From JACCTU01 sp963809175 (GTDB lineage Bacteria; Actinomycetota; Thermoleophilia; Gaiellales; Gaiellaceae): DNA of 64,000 nucleotides. Made by a program: the position numbers and the translations under genes. Positions 43,555-52,465 of this stretch are shown in pieces (position 1 is the stretch's first letter; each line of letters begins with the position of its first letter). The stretch lies in contig CAWEIK010000003.1 in assembly GCA_963809175.1 (NCBI GenBank), positions 248,001 through 312,000 of the forward strand, given 5' to 3'. Under the pieces are notes generated by a model. That model had not been told where the DNA came from and searched no databases. It saw only the letters and a program-made list of their open reading frames with translations.

Positions 43555-44963
43555 AGCGTCACATCGCGCTCGTGGGGTTCATGGGCGCCGGCAAGTCCAC
43601 GCTCGGCAAGCAGGTCGCCGAACGGCTCGGCCGGAAGTTCGTCGACGTCGACGCCGAGCTCGAGAACGTCACCGGCCAGTCGATCCCGCAGCTGTTCGAG
43701 GAGGGCGAAGCGTTCTTCCGCACGAAGGAAGCGAAGGTGACCGTCGAGCGGTTGCACACGTCGCCGCCGGCGGTGCTCGCGCTCGGCGGCGGTGCGCTCG
43801 GCTCCGCGCAGGTGCGCGACACGCTTCGGGAACGTGCGTTCACCGTGCACGTCGAGGTCGAGCCCGAAGAGGCCTGGCGCAGGGTTCGAGACGCGGGCAG
43901 GCCGCTCGCGCGGGACGAGCTCGACTTCCGCGCGCTCTTCACGAAGCGGGCGCCGGTGTATGCGGAGGCAGCCGACGCGACCGCGACCGAGGTCGACGAG
44001 GTCGTCCTCGCGGCCGCCGCGGTGCACGTCGAGGCCGGCTCGCTCGGGCGCCTCGGCGAGCTCGCGCCCGACGGCGACGCCGCGCTCGTCAGCGACGCTC
44101 GCGTCGCCGGGATCCACGGCGCGGACGCGCAGGTCGCGCTCGGCGGACGCCTCGTCTCGGTGCACGAGCTGCCGGAGGGCGAGGCGGCGAAGACGATCGA
44201 CGCGGTCTCCGCACTCTGGGACGCGCTCCGGCTCGACCGCACGGGCCTGCTCGTCGCGCTCGGCGGCGGCTGCACGACCGACGCCGCGGGTTTTGCCGCG
44301 GCGACGTATCTCCGCGGCGTCCGCTGGGTCGCGGTCCCGACGACGCTCGTCGGCCAGGTCGACGCCGCGATCGGCGGCAAGACCGGGATCGACCTCGCCG
44401 AGGGGAAGAACCTCGTCGGCGCGTTCCACTGGCCGGCGCGCACCGTGATCGACCCCGCGCTGCTCGCGACGCTGCCCGAGCGGGAGCGGCGCGAGGGCCT
44501 GGCCGAGGTCGTGAAGACCGGGCTGCTCTCGGGCGAGTCGCTCTGGGAGCTCCCCGACTCGCAGCTCGTCCGCCGCGCGGCGGCGTACAAGAGCGCCGTC
44601 TGCCTGCGCGACCCGCACGACCGGGGCGCGCGGAACGTCCTGAACCTCGGGCACACGTTTGCCCATGCCTTGGAAGCGGCCGCCGGCTACGAGCGGCTGA
44701 CGCACGGGAGCGCCGTCGCACTCGGCCTGCTCGCTGCGCTGCGGCTGTCGGGGCTCGACACGTCGCCGGTCGAGGAGGTCCTCCGCCCCGAGCCCGTGGT
44801 CGTCGACCGCGATCGCGCCTGGGCCGCGCTCCAGCGCGACAAGAAGGCGGAGAACGGTCGCGTGCGCCTCGTCCTGCTCGAGGCGCCCGGGAAACCCGTC
44901 CACGGCGTCGAGCGACCGGAGGCCGAGGTGCGCGCCGCGCTCGACGAGCTGATCGCGCACTAG
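43539..44963 (+). CDS. aroKB: Bifunctional shikimate kinase / 3-dehydroquinate synthase
   Basis: 474 aa, one uninterrupted frame. Residues 1-160: shikimate kinase (P-loop GFMGAGKSTLGKQVAE, DVDAELENVTGQSIPQLF, VLALGGGAL, LID arginines in RDAGRPLARD). From about 165: 3-dehydroquinate synthase (LPEGEAAKTIDAV, LLVALGGGCTTDAAGFAAAT, PTTLVGQVDAAIGGKTGIDL, KNLVGAFHW, EGLAEVVKTG, NVLNLGHTFAHALEAAAGYE, HGSAVALGLL). Both halves keep their catalytic motifs, so both steps (EC 2.7.1.71 and 4.2.3.4) are expected. In mycobacteria these are separate adjacent genes. Confidence 0.95.
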   Translation: MAGALERHIALVGFMGAGKSTLGKQVAERLGRKFVDVDAELENVTGQSIPQLFEEGEAFFRTKEAKVTVERLHTSPPAVLALGGGALGSAQVRDTLRERAFTVHVEVEPEEAWRRVRDAGRPLARDELDFRALFTKRAPVYAEAADATATEVDEVVLAAAAVHVEAGSLGRLGELAPDGDAALVSDARVAGIHGADAQVALGGRLVSVHELPEGEAAKTIDAVSALWDALRLDRTGLLVALGGGCTTDAAGFAAATYLRGVRWVAVPTTLVGQVDAAIGGKTGIDLAEGKNLVGAFHWPARTVIDPALLATLPERERREGLAEVVKTGLLSGESLWELPDSQLVRRAAAYKSAVCLRDPHDRGARNVLNLGHTFAHALEAAAGYERLTHGSAVALGLLAALRLSGLDTSPVEEVLRPEPVVVDRDRAWAALQRDKKAENGRVRLVLLEAPGKPVHGVERPEAEVRAALDELIAH

Positions 44964-44973
44964 AGTCCTCGAC

Positions 44974-45402
44974 TTGCAGTTCGCCGTCCTCAACGGGGTC
45001 AACCTCGACGTGCTCGAGCGGCGCGACCCGGCCGTCTACGGCGGCGGCTCGCTGAACGACCTCGAGACGCAGATCTACGCGTGGGCCAAGGAGCTCGGCT
45101 GCACCGCACGGTGTCGCCAGACGAACAGCGAGGGCGAGTACGTCGACTGGTGCCACGACGCGCTCGACTGGGCCGACGGCGTGATCGTGAACCCCGGCGC
45201 GTGGTCGCACTACAGCTATGCGATCAGGGACGCGCTCGAGCTGCTGACCGTGCCGATCGTCGAGGTGCACCTCTCGAACCCCGAAGAGCGGGAAGAGTGG
45301 CGCCGCCACTCGGTCGTCGCGGACCTCGCCGCGAAGCGTGTGCTGGGAAAAGGTGCCGACGGGTACCGTGAGGCCCTCGCGTTCCTGATGGAGACCACGT
45401 GA
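44974..45402 (+). CDS. aroQ: Type II 3-dehydroquinate dehydratase
   Basis: 142 aa, dodecameric type (EC 4.2.1.10). FAVLNGVNLDVLERRDPAVY holds the catalytic Tyr loop (variant of NLLGxREPxxYG), CRQTNSEGEYVDWCHDAL the substrate helix, VIVNPGAWSHYSYAIRDAL the conserved Asn-Pro-Gly, and PIVEVHLSNPEEREEWRRHS the catalytic His region. TTG at 44974; the stop overlaps pepQ (GTGA). Confidence 0.94.
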   Translation: MQFAVLNGVNLDVLERRDPAVYGGGSLNDLETQIYAWAKELGCTARCRQTNSEGEYVDWCHDALDWADGVIVNPGAWSHYSYAIRDALELLTVPIVEVHLSNPEEREEWRRHSVVADLAAKRVLGKGADGYREALAFLMETT

Positions 45403-46433
45403 ACCGCATCGACCACCTGCGCCGGCAGATCGAGGAGCCGCTCCTCGTCACGATGCCGGTGAACGTCTTCTACCTGACCGGGTTCCGCAGCTCGAACGCC
45501 GCGCTCCTGATCGACGGCGAACGCGCACTGCTCTTTTCCGACTTCCGCTACGCCGAGGCCGGCCGGAAGGTTCAAGGCGTCGAGTTCGTCGAGGTCGAGC
45601 GCGCGCTGATCCGTGGCATCGCGGCACACGTCGACGGGCGGCTCGTGTTCGAGCGCTCCCACCTGACGTACGCGAACTGGGAGGTGCTGCGGGACGCCGG
45701 CGTCGACCTCGTCCCGGGCGGCGGCCAGGTCGAGCGCCTGCGAGCGGTCAAGACCGAGGACGAGCTCGACCTCATCCGCCGCGCGACCGACATCACGAAC
45801 GAGGCCTATGAGCGGCTGGCGGAGGAGCGCTTCGTGGGGCGCACCGAGCGCGAGCTCGCCTTCCGCTTCGCGACGTTCATGCACGAGTGCGGCGCCGACG
45901 GCGAGGCATTCCCGACGACCGTCGCCTCCGGGCCGAACGGTGCGACGCCGCACGCGGGGACGAGCGCGCGCGTCGTCGAGCAGGGCGAGACGGTCGTCGT
46001 CGACGCCGGCGCGGTGCTCGAGGGCTACGCGTCCGACTGCACGCGCACGTTCGCGACGGGACCGCTGCCGGACGAGCTCGCCAGCGCCTACAACGTCGTG
46101 CTCGAGGCGCAGCTCGAAGGGCTCGACGCGGTCCGCCCGGGCGTTTCCGGCAAGGACGCGGACGCCGCTGCCCGCGAGGTCATCGCCGGTGCCGGGCTCG
46201 GCGAGCGGTTCGGCCACGGCCTCGGCCACGGGGTCGGCCTGATGGTGCACGAGGCGCCGACGCTCCGGCCCGAGTCGCAGGACACGCTCGTGCCGAACAA
46301 CGTGGTCACGGTCGAGCCCGGGGTCTACCTCCCGGGAGTCGGCGGGATCCGGATCGAGGATCTCGTCGTCGTGCGGGAGGGCGAGCCGGTCGTGCTGACG
46401 TCCTTCCCGAAAGAGCTCGTCACGGTCGGCTAG
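45399..46433 (+). CDS. pepQ: M24-family Xaa-Pro aminopeptidase
   Basis: 344 aa. N-terminal creatinase-like domain (VTMPVNVFYLTGFRSSNAAL), then the pita-bread catalytic domain with dimetal ligands: VVVDAGAVLEGYASDCTRTF (two Asp), FGHGLGHGVGLMVHEAP (His), VVTVEPGVYLPG (Glu) and GGIRIEDLVVV (Glu). Located between aroQ and efp as in mycobacteria. Confidence 0.93.
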   Translation: MNRIDHLRRQIEEPLLVTMPVNVFYLTGFRSSNAALLIDGERALLFSDFRYAEAGRKVQGVEFVEVERALIRGIAAHVDGRLVFERSHLTYANWEVLRDAGVDLVPGGGQVERLRAVKTEDELDLIRRATDITNEAYERLAEERFVGRTERELAFRFATFMHECGADGEAFPTTVASGPNGATPHAGTSARVVEQGETVVVDAGAVLEGYASDCTRTFATGPLPDELASAYNVVLEAQLEGLDAVRPGVSGKDADAAAREVIAGAGLGERFGHGLGHGVGLMVHEAPTLRPESQDTLVPNNVVTVEPGVYLPGVGGIRIEDLVVVREGEPVVLTSFPKELVTVG

Positions 46434-46446
46434 CCTCTTTCGCGCG

Positions 46447-47013
46447 ATGGCGGAAATGGTCTCGACCAACCAGTTCAAGAACGGCATGCACATCGAGCTC
46501 GAGGGCGGCACCTGGCGCATCATCGAGTTCCAGCACGTGAAGCCCGGCAAGGGCGGCGCCTTCGTGCGCACGAAGCTCAAGTCGACGGACAGCGGCTCGG
46601 TCGTCGACAAGACGTTCAGGGCGGGCGAGAAGTTCGCGCGCGTGCGCACCGACCTGAAGAACGTGCAGTACCTCTACGACGCGGGTGACCACGTCGTGTT
46701 CATGGACGAGCAGAACTACGAGCAGATCCAGCTTCCGCGCGAGCTCGTGGCCGACGCGCTCGAGTTCGTCGCGCCGTCGAGCACGGTGCAGCTGCTGACG
46801 ATCGGCGATCGGCCCTCCGGACTGCAGATGCCCGCATCCGTCGAGCTGGCCGTCACCGACACCGAGCCCGGCGTGAAGGGCGACACGGTCTCGAACGTGA
46901 CGAAGCCGGCCACCCTGGAGACCGGGGCGATCGTCCAGGTGCCGCTCTTCGTGAACCCGGGCGACAAGATCAAGATCGACCCGCGCGAGCGGCGCTACAT
47001 CTCGCGCGCGTAG
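46447..47013 (+). CDS. efp: Translation elongation factor P
   Basis: 188 aa, standard length. Relieves ribosome stalling at polyproline, relevant here given the Pro-rich proteins encoded at 15036 and 30845. KOW domain with the loop HVKPGKGGAFVRTKLK (Lys at the tip, not Arg), central VFMDEQNYEQIQLPRELVAD, C-terminal OB domain VKGDTVSNVTKPATLETGAI and RYISRA. No modification enzyme is nearby. ATG at 46447. Confidence 0.97.
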   Translation: MAEMVSTNQFKNGMHIELEGGTWRIIEFQHVKPGKGGAFVRTKLKSTDSGSVVDKTFRAGEKFARVRTDLKNVQYLYDAGDHVVFMDEQNYEQIQLPRELVADALEFVAPSSTVQLLTIGDRPSGLQMPASVELAVTDTEPGVKGDTVSNVTKPATLETGAIVQVPLFVNPGDKIKIDPRERRYISRA

Positions 47014-47016
47014 CGC

Positions 47017-47589
47017 GTGGGCGAGTGGTTCACGAGCTTCGACGACGCGTGGTCGTCGTTCCTCGCGCGCTCTGAGCCGCTCGAGACGTTCTTCGACGAG
47101 TTCCCGGAGGACCCGTCGTCTCTCGCCGAAGGTTGGCTGATCGTTCCGCCGCCGGAGATCAAGCACGAGGCAATGCGTCTGCAGGCCGAGCTCGAGGACA
47201 TTCCGGGGATCGTTGCCGTGCCGGAACACTTCTTCCACGTCTGGCTCCGAGGTGAACACGGTCCCGACCTCGAGCCGCTGCTGGAGCTCGGGCCGTTCTC
47301 GTTGAGCCTGGCGAGGTTGAACTGCTTCCACACTGCGGTCGTCGCGGAAGTCGACTCGCCGGGGCTCGAACGACTGGACGCACCGGACACCTTCCTCCCG
47401 CACCTCTCGCTCGCGTACGTCGGCACGCCGCTCGCAGCCCAGCCGGTCCGCGAGGCGATCGTCCCCTTCCGAGAGCTCTCGCTGGGGACCTTCATCGTGG
47501 ACGAGTTGGTGCGAGTGCGACTGCCCGCGGGCAGGACGACGGTCCTCCAGCCGTGGACCGTGGTCGAGCGCGCTTCACTGCGGCGATAA
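47017..47589 (+). CDS. 2H phosphoesterase-like (2'-5' RNA ligase family) protein
   Basis: 190 aa. The second 2H motif is clear (FLPHLSLAYVG, H-x-S-L). The first is imperfect (HFFHVWLRG, lacking the usual Thr/Ser after His-x), so activity is uncertain. An N-terminal extension of about 35 residues (WFTSFDDAWSSFLARSEPLE) is acidic and aromatic. It sits between efp and the carboxyltransferase-like gene; its partner function is unknown. GTG at 47017. Confidence 0.65.
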   Translation: MGEWFTSFDDAWSSFLARSEPLETFFDEFPEDPSSLAEGWLIVPPPEIKHEAMRLQAELEDIPGIVAVPEHFFHVWLRGEHGPDLEPLLELGPFSLSLARLNCFHTAVVAEVDSPGLERLDAPDTFLPHLSLAYVGTPLAAQPVREAIVPFRELSLGTFIVDELVRVRLPAGRTTVLQPWTVVERASLRR

Positions 47590-47599
47590 GGTCCCGGGC

Positions 47600-49399
47600 G
47601 TGCCGAAGCTCGTCGACACGACGATTCGCCTGCTCGGGCAGGACCCGCTCGCGGGGACGATGGGGACGGCCGAGCTCCTCCGGCTCGCCGAGATCCTCGA
47701 CCGGGCGGGATTCGCGTACCTCGAGGTCTCCGGCGGCGGCGTCTTCGACAGCGCGGTCCGGCGCGGCGTGGAGAGCCCGTGGGAGCGGATCCGGGCGATC
47801 CAGGCCCGGGTCAAGACGCCGCTCGGGCTGGCGCTTCGCGGGCGCTTCCTGGTCGGCTCCCGGCCGGTCGACGGCGAGTTCGCGCGGCGGTTCGTCGCGT
47901 CGGCCGCCGAGAACGGCATCGACGTCTTCCGGCTGCACGATCCGCTGAACGACGTCTCCAACCTTCGCGAGGCGGCCGAGGCGATCGCCGCCGCCGAACG
48001 CGAGTTCGAGGCCGGGCTCGTCTACAGCCCCGGCGTTGCGGGCGAGGTCGACACGCTGGTGGAGCAGGCGCGCAAGCTCCCAGAGCTCGGCGCCGCACGC
48101 GTGGTCGTCCACGACCCGACCGGCTCGCTCGGCCCGCACGGGGCCGCCGAGCTCGTCGAGCGCGTCGGCGAGGCGAGCGGGCTGCCCGTCGGCGTCTACT
48201 GCCAGGGCGCCGGCGGCAACGCGATGTCCGCCGCGCTCGAGGCGATCCGCGTCGGCGCCGACCTCGCGGCGTGCGCGATCTATCCCGTGGCTCTCGCGGT
48301 GCACCGCGTCGCCGGCGAGTCGCTCGCGGAGGCGCTCAAGGGCCTCGGCCTCGACACCGGCGTCGACGTCGACGCGCTCTGGGAAGCCTCGGAGATCGTC
48401 GACCAGCACATCGGCGACGAGCCCGTCACGCCGCTCGCTCCACGCGTCGCCGTCCGCGCCGCCGAGTACCGGCTGCCGGCGGGGCTCGTCGCAGGGATCG
48501 ACGCGAGCCTGCGCACGCAGGCCGCGGGCGACCGGCTCGACGAGGTCCTGGTGGAGCTCTCGAAGATCCGCGGCGAGGTCGGGTCGCCGCCGCTCGCCGC
48601 GCCGATCGGTCAGATCCTCGGCTCGCAGGCGCTGATCCACGTGCTGTCCGCGCAGCGCTACCTCACCGTCGTCGACGAGCTGCGCGAGCTCGTCTCGGGT
48701 GCGTACGGCACCCCGCCCGGCGACGTCGACCCCGGCGTGCGCCGCGCGCTCGAGCTCGTCGTCGGCGACGACACGCCCCCGGAGGAGCCGGTCACGCTCG
48801 AGGACGTTCGCGAGCAGACGCAGGGCCTCGCCTCGAGCGAGGAGGAGCTCCTGCTCGTCGGGCTCTTCGGCGACGACGCCGAGGCGCTGCTGCACGGGAT
48901 TCGAGCTCGAGCCGGGGGCGACGACGACGCCGTCCGTGGGGTCGACCGCTCACGCGCGGAGCGGATTCGCGAGATCGTCCGCGTCGTCCAGGAGTCGGGC
49001 GTCGCGGAGGTGACGATCGAGGAGTCGGGCCTGCGCGTGTCGGTTCGCCGGACGCCCGAACCGGGTTTCGCGCCGGTTCCGCTGGCCACCGAAGCGGAGT
49101 CGCAGCTCGAGCCCGCCGTCGCGTCCGCCCTCGCGAACGGCTTCGTGCGCGTCGAGGCACCGATGGTCGGCACCTTCTACCGCGCGTCGCAGCCGGGTGC
49201 GCCCGCGTTCGTGGAGGAAGGCGACGCCGTCGCCCCGGGCCAGACGCTCTGCATCCTCGAGGCGATGAAGCTGATGAACGAGATCAAGGCGGAGACGGAG
49301 GGGATCGTCCGGAAGATCCACGTCCAGAACGCCCAGCCCGTCGAGTTCGGCCAGCTCCTGTTCGAGCTCGAGCCGCTCCCGGGCCGTCCTCTTGTTTAA
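47600..49399 (+). CDS. Carboxyltransferase-like (PycB/OadA) domain lacking metal ligands, fused to an AccB-type biotin carrier
   Basis: 599 aa, one open frame. Residues 1-260 follow the PycB/OadA barrel (FDSAVRRGVESPWERIRAIQ, RFVASAAENGIDVFRLHDPL); 265-430 match the PYC_OADA region (IDASLRTQAAGDRLDEVLVE, GQILGSQALIHVLSAQRY). In transcarboxylase 5S the metal ligands are Asp, carboxylated Lys and two His; the aligned residues here are Leu11 (TTIRLLGQD for TTLRDAHQS), His171 (VVVHDPTG), Tyr200 and Gln202 (GVYCQGAGG for HLHTHATTG). Residues 452-483 are an AccB N-terminal segment, 517-592 a biotinyl domain with Lys557 in EAMKLMNE. It occupies the accB position before accC. The carrier is probably active, the barrel a pseudoenzyme or repurposed. 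Confidence 0.88.
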   Translation: MPKLVDTTIRLLGQDPLAGTMGTAELLRLAEILDRAGFAYLEVSGGGVFDSAVRRGVESPWERIRAIQARVKTPLGLALRGRFLVGSRPVDGEFARRFVASAAENGIDVFRLHDPLNDVSNLREAAEAIAAAEREFEAGLVYSPGVAGEVDTLVEQARKLPELGAARVVVHDPTGSLGPHGAAELVERVGEASGLPVGVYCQGAGGNAMSAALEAIRVGADLAACAIYPVALAVHRVAGESLAEALKGLGLDTGVDVDALWEASEIVDQHIGDEPVTPLAPRVAVRAAEYRLPAGLVAGIDASLRTQAAGDRLDEVLVELSKIRGEVGSPPLAAPIGQILGSQALIHVLSAQRYLTVVDELRELVSGAYGTPPGDVDPGVRRALELVVGDDTPPEEPVTLEDVREQTQGLASSEEELLLVGLFGDDAEALLHGIRARAGGDDDAVRGVDRSRAERIREIVRVVQESGVAEVTIEESGLRVSVRRTPEPGFAPVPLATEAESQLEPAVASALANGFVRVEAPMVGTFYRASQPGAPAFVEEGDAVAPGQTLCILEAMKLMNEIKAETEGIVRKIHVQNAQPVEFGQLLFELEPLPGRPLV

Positions 49400-50757
49400 C
49401 CGGGTTCTCGTCGCGAACCGCGGCGAGGTCGCGGTCCGCGTGATCCGGGCGCTGCACGAGCTCGGGATCGAGGCAGTCGCCGTGTACTCGACCGTCGACA
49501 AGGACTCGATGCACGTGCGCATGGCCGACCGAGCCGTCTGCATCGGGCCGCCGGCGGCGAACGAGAGCTACCTGCGCATCCCGAGCGTGATCGCGGCGGC
49601 GGAGACGACGGGCTGCGAGGCCGTCCATCCGGGCTGGGGCTTCCTCGCGGAGAACCCGGCTTTCGTGACCGCGTGCGAGGAGAACGACCTCGTGTTCGTC
49701 GGCCCCGACGCAGAGGTCATGGCGCGCATGGGCGACAAGACGCAGGCGAAGGCTGCGTTGCGCGATGCGGGGGTCCCGCTCGTCCCGGGAACGGAAGGGG
49801 CGGCGACGCTGCACCAGGCGCGGACCGCGGCCAAAGAGGTCGGTTACCCGGTCCTCCTGAAGGCGAGCGCCGGCGGCGGCGGCAAGGGCATGCGGCTCGT
49901 TACCGGCCCGGATGAGCTCGACGATGCGTACGCGAGCGCGTCGGGCGAGGCGCAGGCCGCGTTCGGCGACGGGACCCTCTACGTCGAGAAGGCGGTCAAG
50001 CCCGCACGCCACGTCGAGATTCAGGTGCTCTGCGACGACCACGGCAACGTGCTCACGCTCGGCGAGCGCGAGTGCTCGATCCAACGGCGTCATCAGAAGC
50101 TCGTCGAGGAGTCGCCCTCGCCCGGCGCTCGACCCGGACACGCGCGACGCGATGGAGGACGCCGCCGAACGCGCCTGCCGGGCGATCGGCTACCTCAACG
50201 CCGGGACGTTCGAGTTCCTGCTCGGGCCCGACCGCAGCTTCTACTTCATCGAGCTGAACTGCCGGTTGCAGGTCGAGCATCCGGTGAGCGAGCTCGTGAC
50301 GGGGATCGACATCGTGCGCGAGCAACTGCGCATCGCCGCGGGCGAGCCGGTCGTGCTGACGGGGCGCGCGCCGCGGAGCGGGCACGCGATCGAGCTGCGG
50401 ATCAACGCGGAGGACCCATCCCGCGGCTTCCTGCCGTCGCCCGGGACGATCGAGCGCTTCCGGCCGCCGCTCGGCCCGTTCGACCGCGTCGACACGTGCG
50501 TCGAGGACGGGACCGTCGTTCCGCCGTACTACGACTCGCTGATCGCGAAGCTGATCGTGTGGGACGCGAACCGGCCCGCCGCGATCTCGCGCGCGCTGCG
50601 TGCGCTCGGCGAGCTCGAGGTGCGCGGCGTGCCGACGACGCGCGAGGCCGCGATCGACATCCTCCGCAGCGAGGAGTTCCAGCGGGGCGACTACTCGACG
50701 ACGTTCCTGGAAGAGGCCGGCGCGCGGCTCCCGTCGCTGAGCAGGGCAGTCGAGTGA
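49392..50757 (+). CDS. accC: Biotin carboxylase subunit (one apparent frameshift)
   Basis: ATP-grasp enzyme carboxylating the biotin carrier (EC 6.3.4.14). NRVLVANRGEVAVRVIRALH, HPGWGFLAENPAFV (Trp for the usual Tyr), MGDKTQAKAALRDAGVPLVP, ATP loop KASAGGGGKGMR, KPARHVEIQVLCDDHGNVL, ERECSIQRRHQKLVEESP, FIELNCRLQVEHPVSELVTG and RINAEDPSRGFLPSPGTIER are present. One extra base near 50130 (SP before ALDPDTRDAM). Corrected length about 454 aa. TTG at 49392 overlaps the upstream gene, implying coupled synthesis of carrier and carboxylase. Confidence 0.94.
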
Positions 50758-51060
50758 ACCCGCACGAGCTCACCGGTCCCGGCGGGACGATCACGATCAC
50801 TCCAGCCGCGCTGACCCAGATCGTCGTGCGTGCCGCCGAGCGACGCCGACGGCGCGCGCGTGCGCCGTCCCCGTCGCGGGCTGGAGGTCGAGCTCGAGAA
50901 CGGCCACGTGCGCGTCGAGCTGGAGCTCGCGGCGCGGTTCGGGGTCGTGCTCCCCGACCTGGCGCGAGAAGTGCAGGAGCGGGTGAGCGGCGCGCTCGGA
51001 GAGATGTGCGGCCTCGTCGTCGACGCGGTCGACGTCTCCGTCGAGGAGCTCGAGACGTGA
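50754..51060 (+). CDS. Asp23/Gls24 family protein (one apparent frameshift)
   Basis: About 101 aa. Starts with GTITITPAALTQIVVRAAE and continues after a one-base insertion near 50842 with the family core VELENGHVRVELELAARFGV, LPDLAREVQERVSGALGEMC, GLVVDAVDVSVEEL. Asp23-like proteins accompany accC and nusB in many Gram-positives and are linked to envelope stress. GTGA overlaps on both sides. Confidence 0.85.
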
Positions 51061-51440
51061 CGGCGACCGGTCGCCGCGCGGCACGCCGCACCGCACTCTT
51101 CCTTCTGTATCAGTGGGACGTAACCGGTCAGCCGCTCACGTCGTTGCACGAGGGCGAGATCGACGAGTACGCGCGCTCGCTCGCGGAGTCCGTTGCGGCT
51201 CGCGCCCCGGAGCTCGACGCGCTGATCACCGAGGCGGCCGACGGCTGGACCGCCGACCGGCTGGGCGCGGTCGAGCGGAACGTCCTGCGGATCGCGGTGC
51301 AGGAGCTCGAGTCGGGCGACGTGCCCGAGCCGGTCGCGATCGACGAGGCCGTGGGGCTCGCGAAGCGCTACGCGAGCGACGAGGCCGGGCGCCTCGTCAA
51401 CGGGATCCTCGGTCGGATTCAGCGCGAGCGCGCAGCCTGA
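51057..51440 (+). CDS. nusB: Transcription antitermination factor NusB
   Basis: 127 aa all-helical protein acting in rRNA antitermination with NusE. Signatures RRAARRTALFLLYQWDVTGQ, DRLGAVERNVLRIAVQELES, VAIDEAVGLAKRYASDEAGR, LVNGILGRI. GTG at 51057. The last 44 nt overlap the convergent channel gene. Confidence 0.94.
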   Translation: MTATGRRAARRTALFLLYQWDVTGQPLTSLHEGEIDEYARSLAESVAARAPELDALITEAADGWTADRLGAVERNVLRIAVQELESGDVPEPVAIDEAVGLAKRYASDEAGRLVNGILGRIQRERAA

Positions 51441-52239
51441 GCTCGTCCTCGAGCTCGGACAGCGCCGCGCGCAGCATCGCGATCCGCTCGGCGACCGGCG
51501 CGGGGGAGATGTCGTCGCCGACGTCGGCCCCGAGCGCACGCCGCCGCTCGATCTCCCGCGCCTCCTCCAGCGAGTTGAGCACGATCCCGATCAGCACGTT
51601 CAGCACCATGAAGACCGTGATCAGCACGAACGTGACGAAGTAGATCCACGACCACGGGTGCACCGACATCCCCGCGTCCAGGTAGGCGGGGAAGTTCTCG
51701 AGCGTCAGCAGCACGAACAGCGTGAGCATCGCCGCGCCGATGTTTCCCCAGTCGTCGGGCAGCTCGTCGCCGAACAGCAGCCAGCCGATCATCCCGTAGA
51801 CGAAGAGGAGCAGCGTGACGAGCACCGTCATGCTGAAGAGCGGCGGCAGGCTTCGAACGACGCCCTGGAGCAGGATCCGGAGGTCGGGCAGCAGGCGGAC
51901 GATCCGGACGACGCGCAGCAACCGGGCGAGGCGCAGGAGCGTCGAGCTCTCGCGCACGACGGGGAGGAAGGCGGAACCGACGACGACGAAGTCGAAGATG
52001 TTCCAGCCGCTGCGGAAGAACGCCTGCGGGCGCCTGCCGTACGAGCCGATCCGCAGCAGCAGCTCGACGACGAAGATCCCGAGGAAGACCCCGTTCAGGA
52101 GGTCGAGCGTGTCACCGTGCTCGGCGGCGACGTCCGGGTACGTCTGGAGCCCGAGCACGACCGCGTTCGCGAGGATCACCGTGATGATCACGGTGTCGAA
52201 GGCCGTCGAGCCCACGATGCGCCGCAGCGTCTGCGCCAT
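51397..52239 (-). CDS. NavBac-like voltage-gated cation channel
   Basis: 280 aa single-repeat six-helix channel. S1-S3 in residues 15-95; the S4 sensor LLRLARLLRVVRIVRLLP has Arg about every third residue (103-118); S5 SMTVLVTLLLFVYGMIGWLL; pore helix and filter TLENFP at 179-184; S6 IYFVTFVLITVFMVLNVLIG; C-terminal coiled coil (EEAREIERRRALG ... SELEDELRLRARAE) for tetramer assembly. The filter differs from TLESWS of NaChBac, so ion selectivity is open. ATG at 52239. Confidence 0.88.
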   Translation of the reverse strand: MAQTLRRIVGSTAFDTVIITVILANAVVLGLQTYPDVAAEHGDTLDLLNGVFLGIFVVELLLRIGSYGRRPQAFFRSGWNIFDFVVVGSAFLPVVRESSTLLRLARLLRVVRIVRLLPDLRILLQGVVRSLPPLFSMTVLVTLLLFVYGMIGWLLFGDELPDDWGNIGAAMLTLFVLLTLENFPAYLDAGMSVHPWSWIYFVTFVLITVFMVLNVLIGIVLNSLEEAREIERRRALGADVGDDISPAPVAERIAMLRAALSELEDELRLRARAESDRGSR

Positions 52240-52264
52240 GGGGCGGGACGATACGCTGCGCGCC

Positions 52265-52465
52265 ATGAGCGCCGAAGAGAGCTTGCAACGCGCCGAGAGC
52301 CTGCTCGACCGCCTCGAAGCGGCCCGCGCGCGGCTGGAGGCGACCGAGGAGCCCGAGGCGGCGCTCGAGATCCTGACCGAGCTCTCCGAGATCGCGCGCG
52401 AGGTCGAGGCGGAGATCCAGCGGGCGAAGCGCGAGGCCGAGGCCGAGTCCGATGCGGAGCGCTGA
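52265..52465 (+). CDS. Small acidic helical protein in the xseB position
   Basis: 66 aa, nearly all charged helix (ESLQRAESLLDRLEAARARL, EALEIL-like ALEILTELSEIAREVEAEIQ). It precedes ispA and overlaps it by 14 nt, where many bacteria encode the exonuclease VII small subunit XseB. The sequence does not show a clear XseB pattern, so only the position supports that name. ATG at 52265. Confidence 0.6.
   Translation: MSAEESLQRAESLLDRLEAARARLEATEEPEAALEILTELSEIAREVEAEIQRAKREAEAESDAER

Noticed and set aside
52265..52465. Calling the 66-aa protein exonuclease VII small subunit
   Set aside because: Position before ispA fits, but the sequence is a generic charged helix and no xseA is adjacent, so the name is not given.
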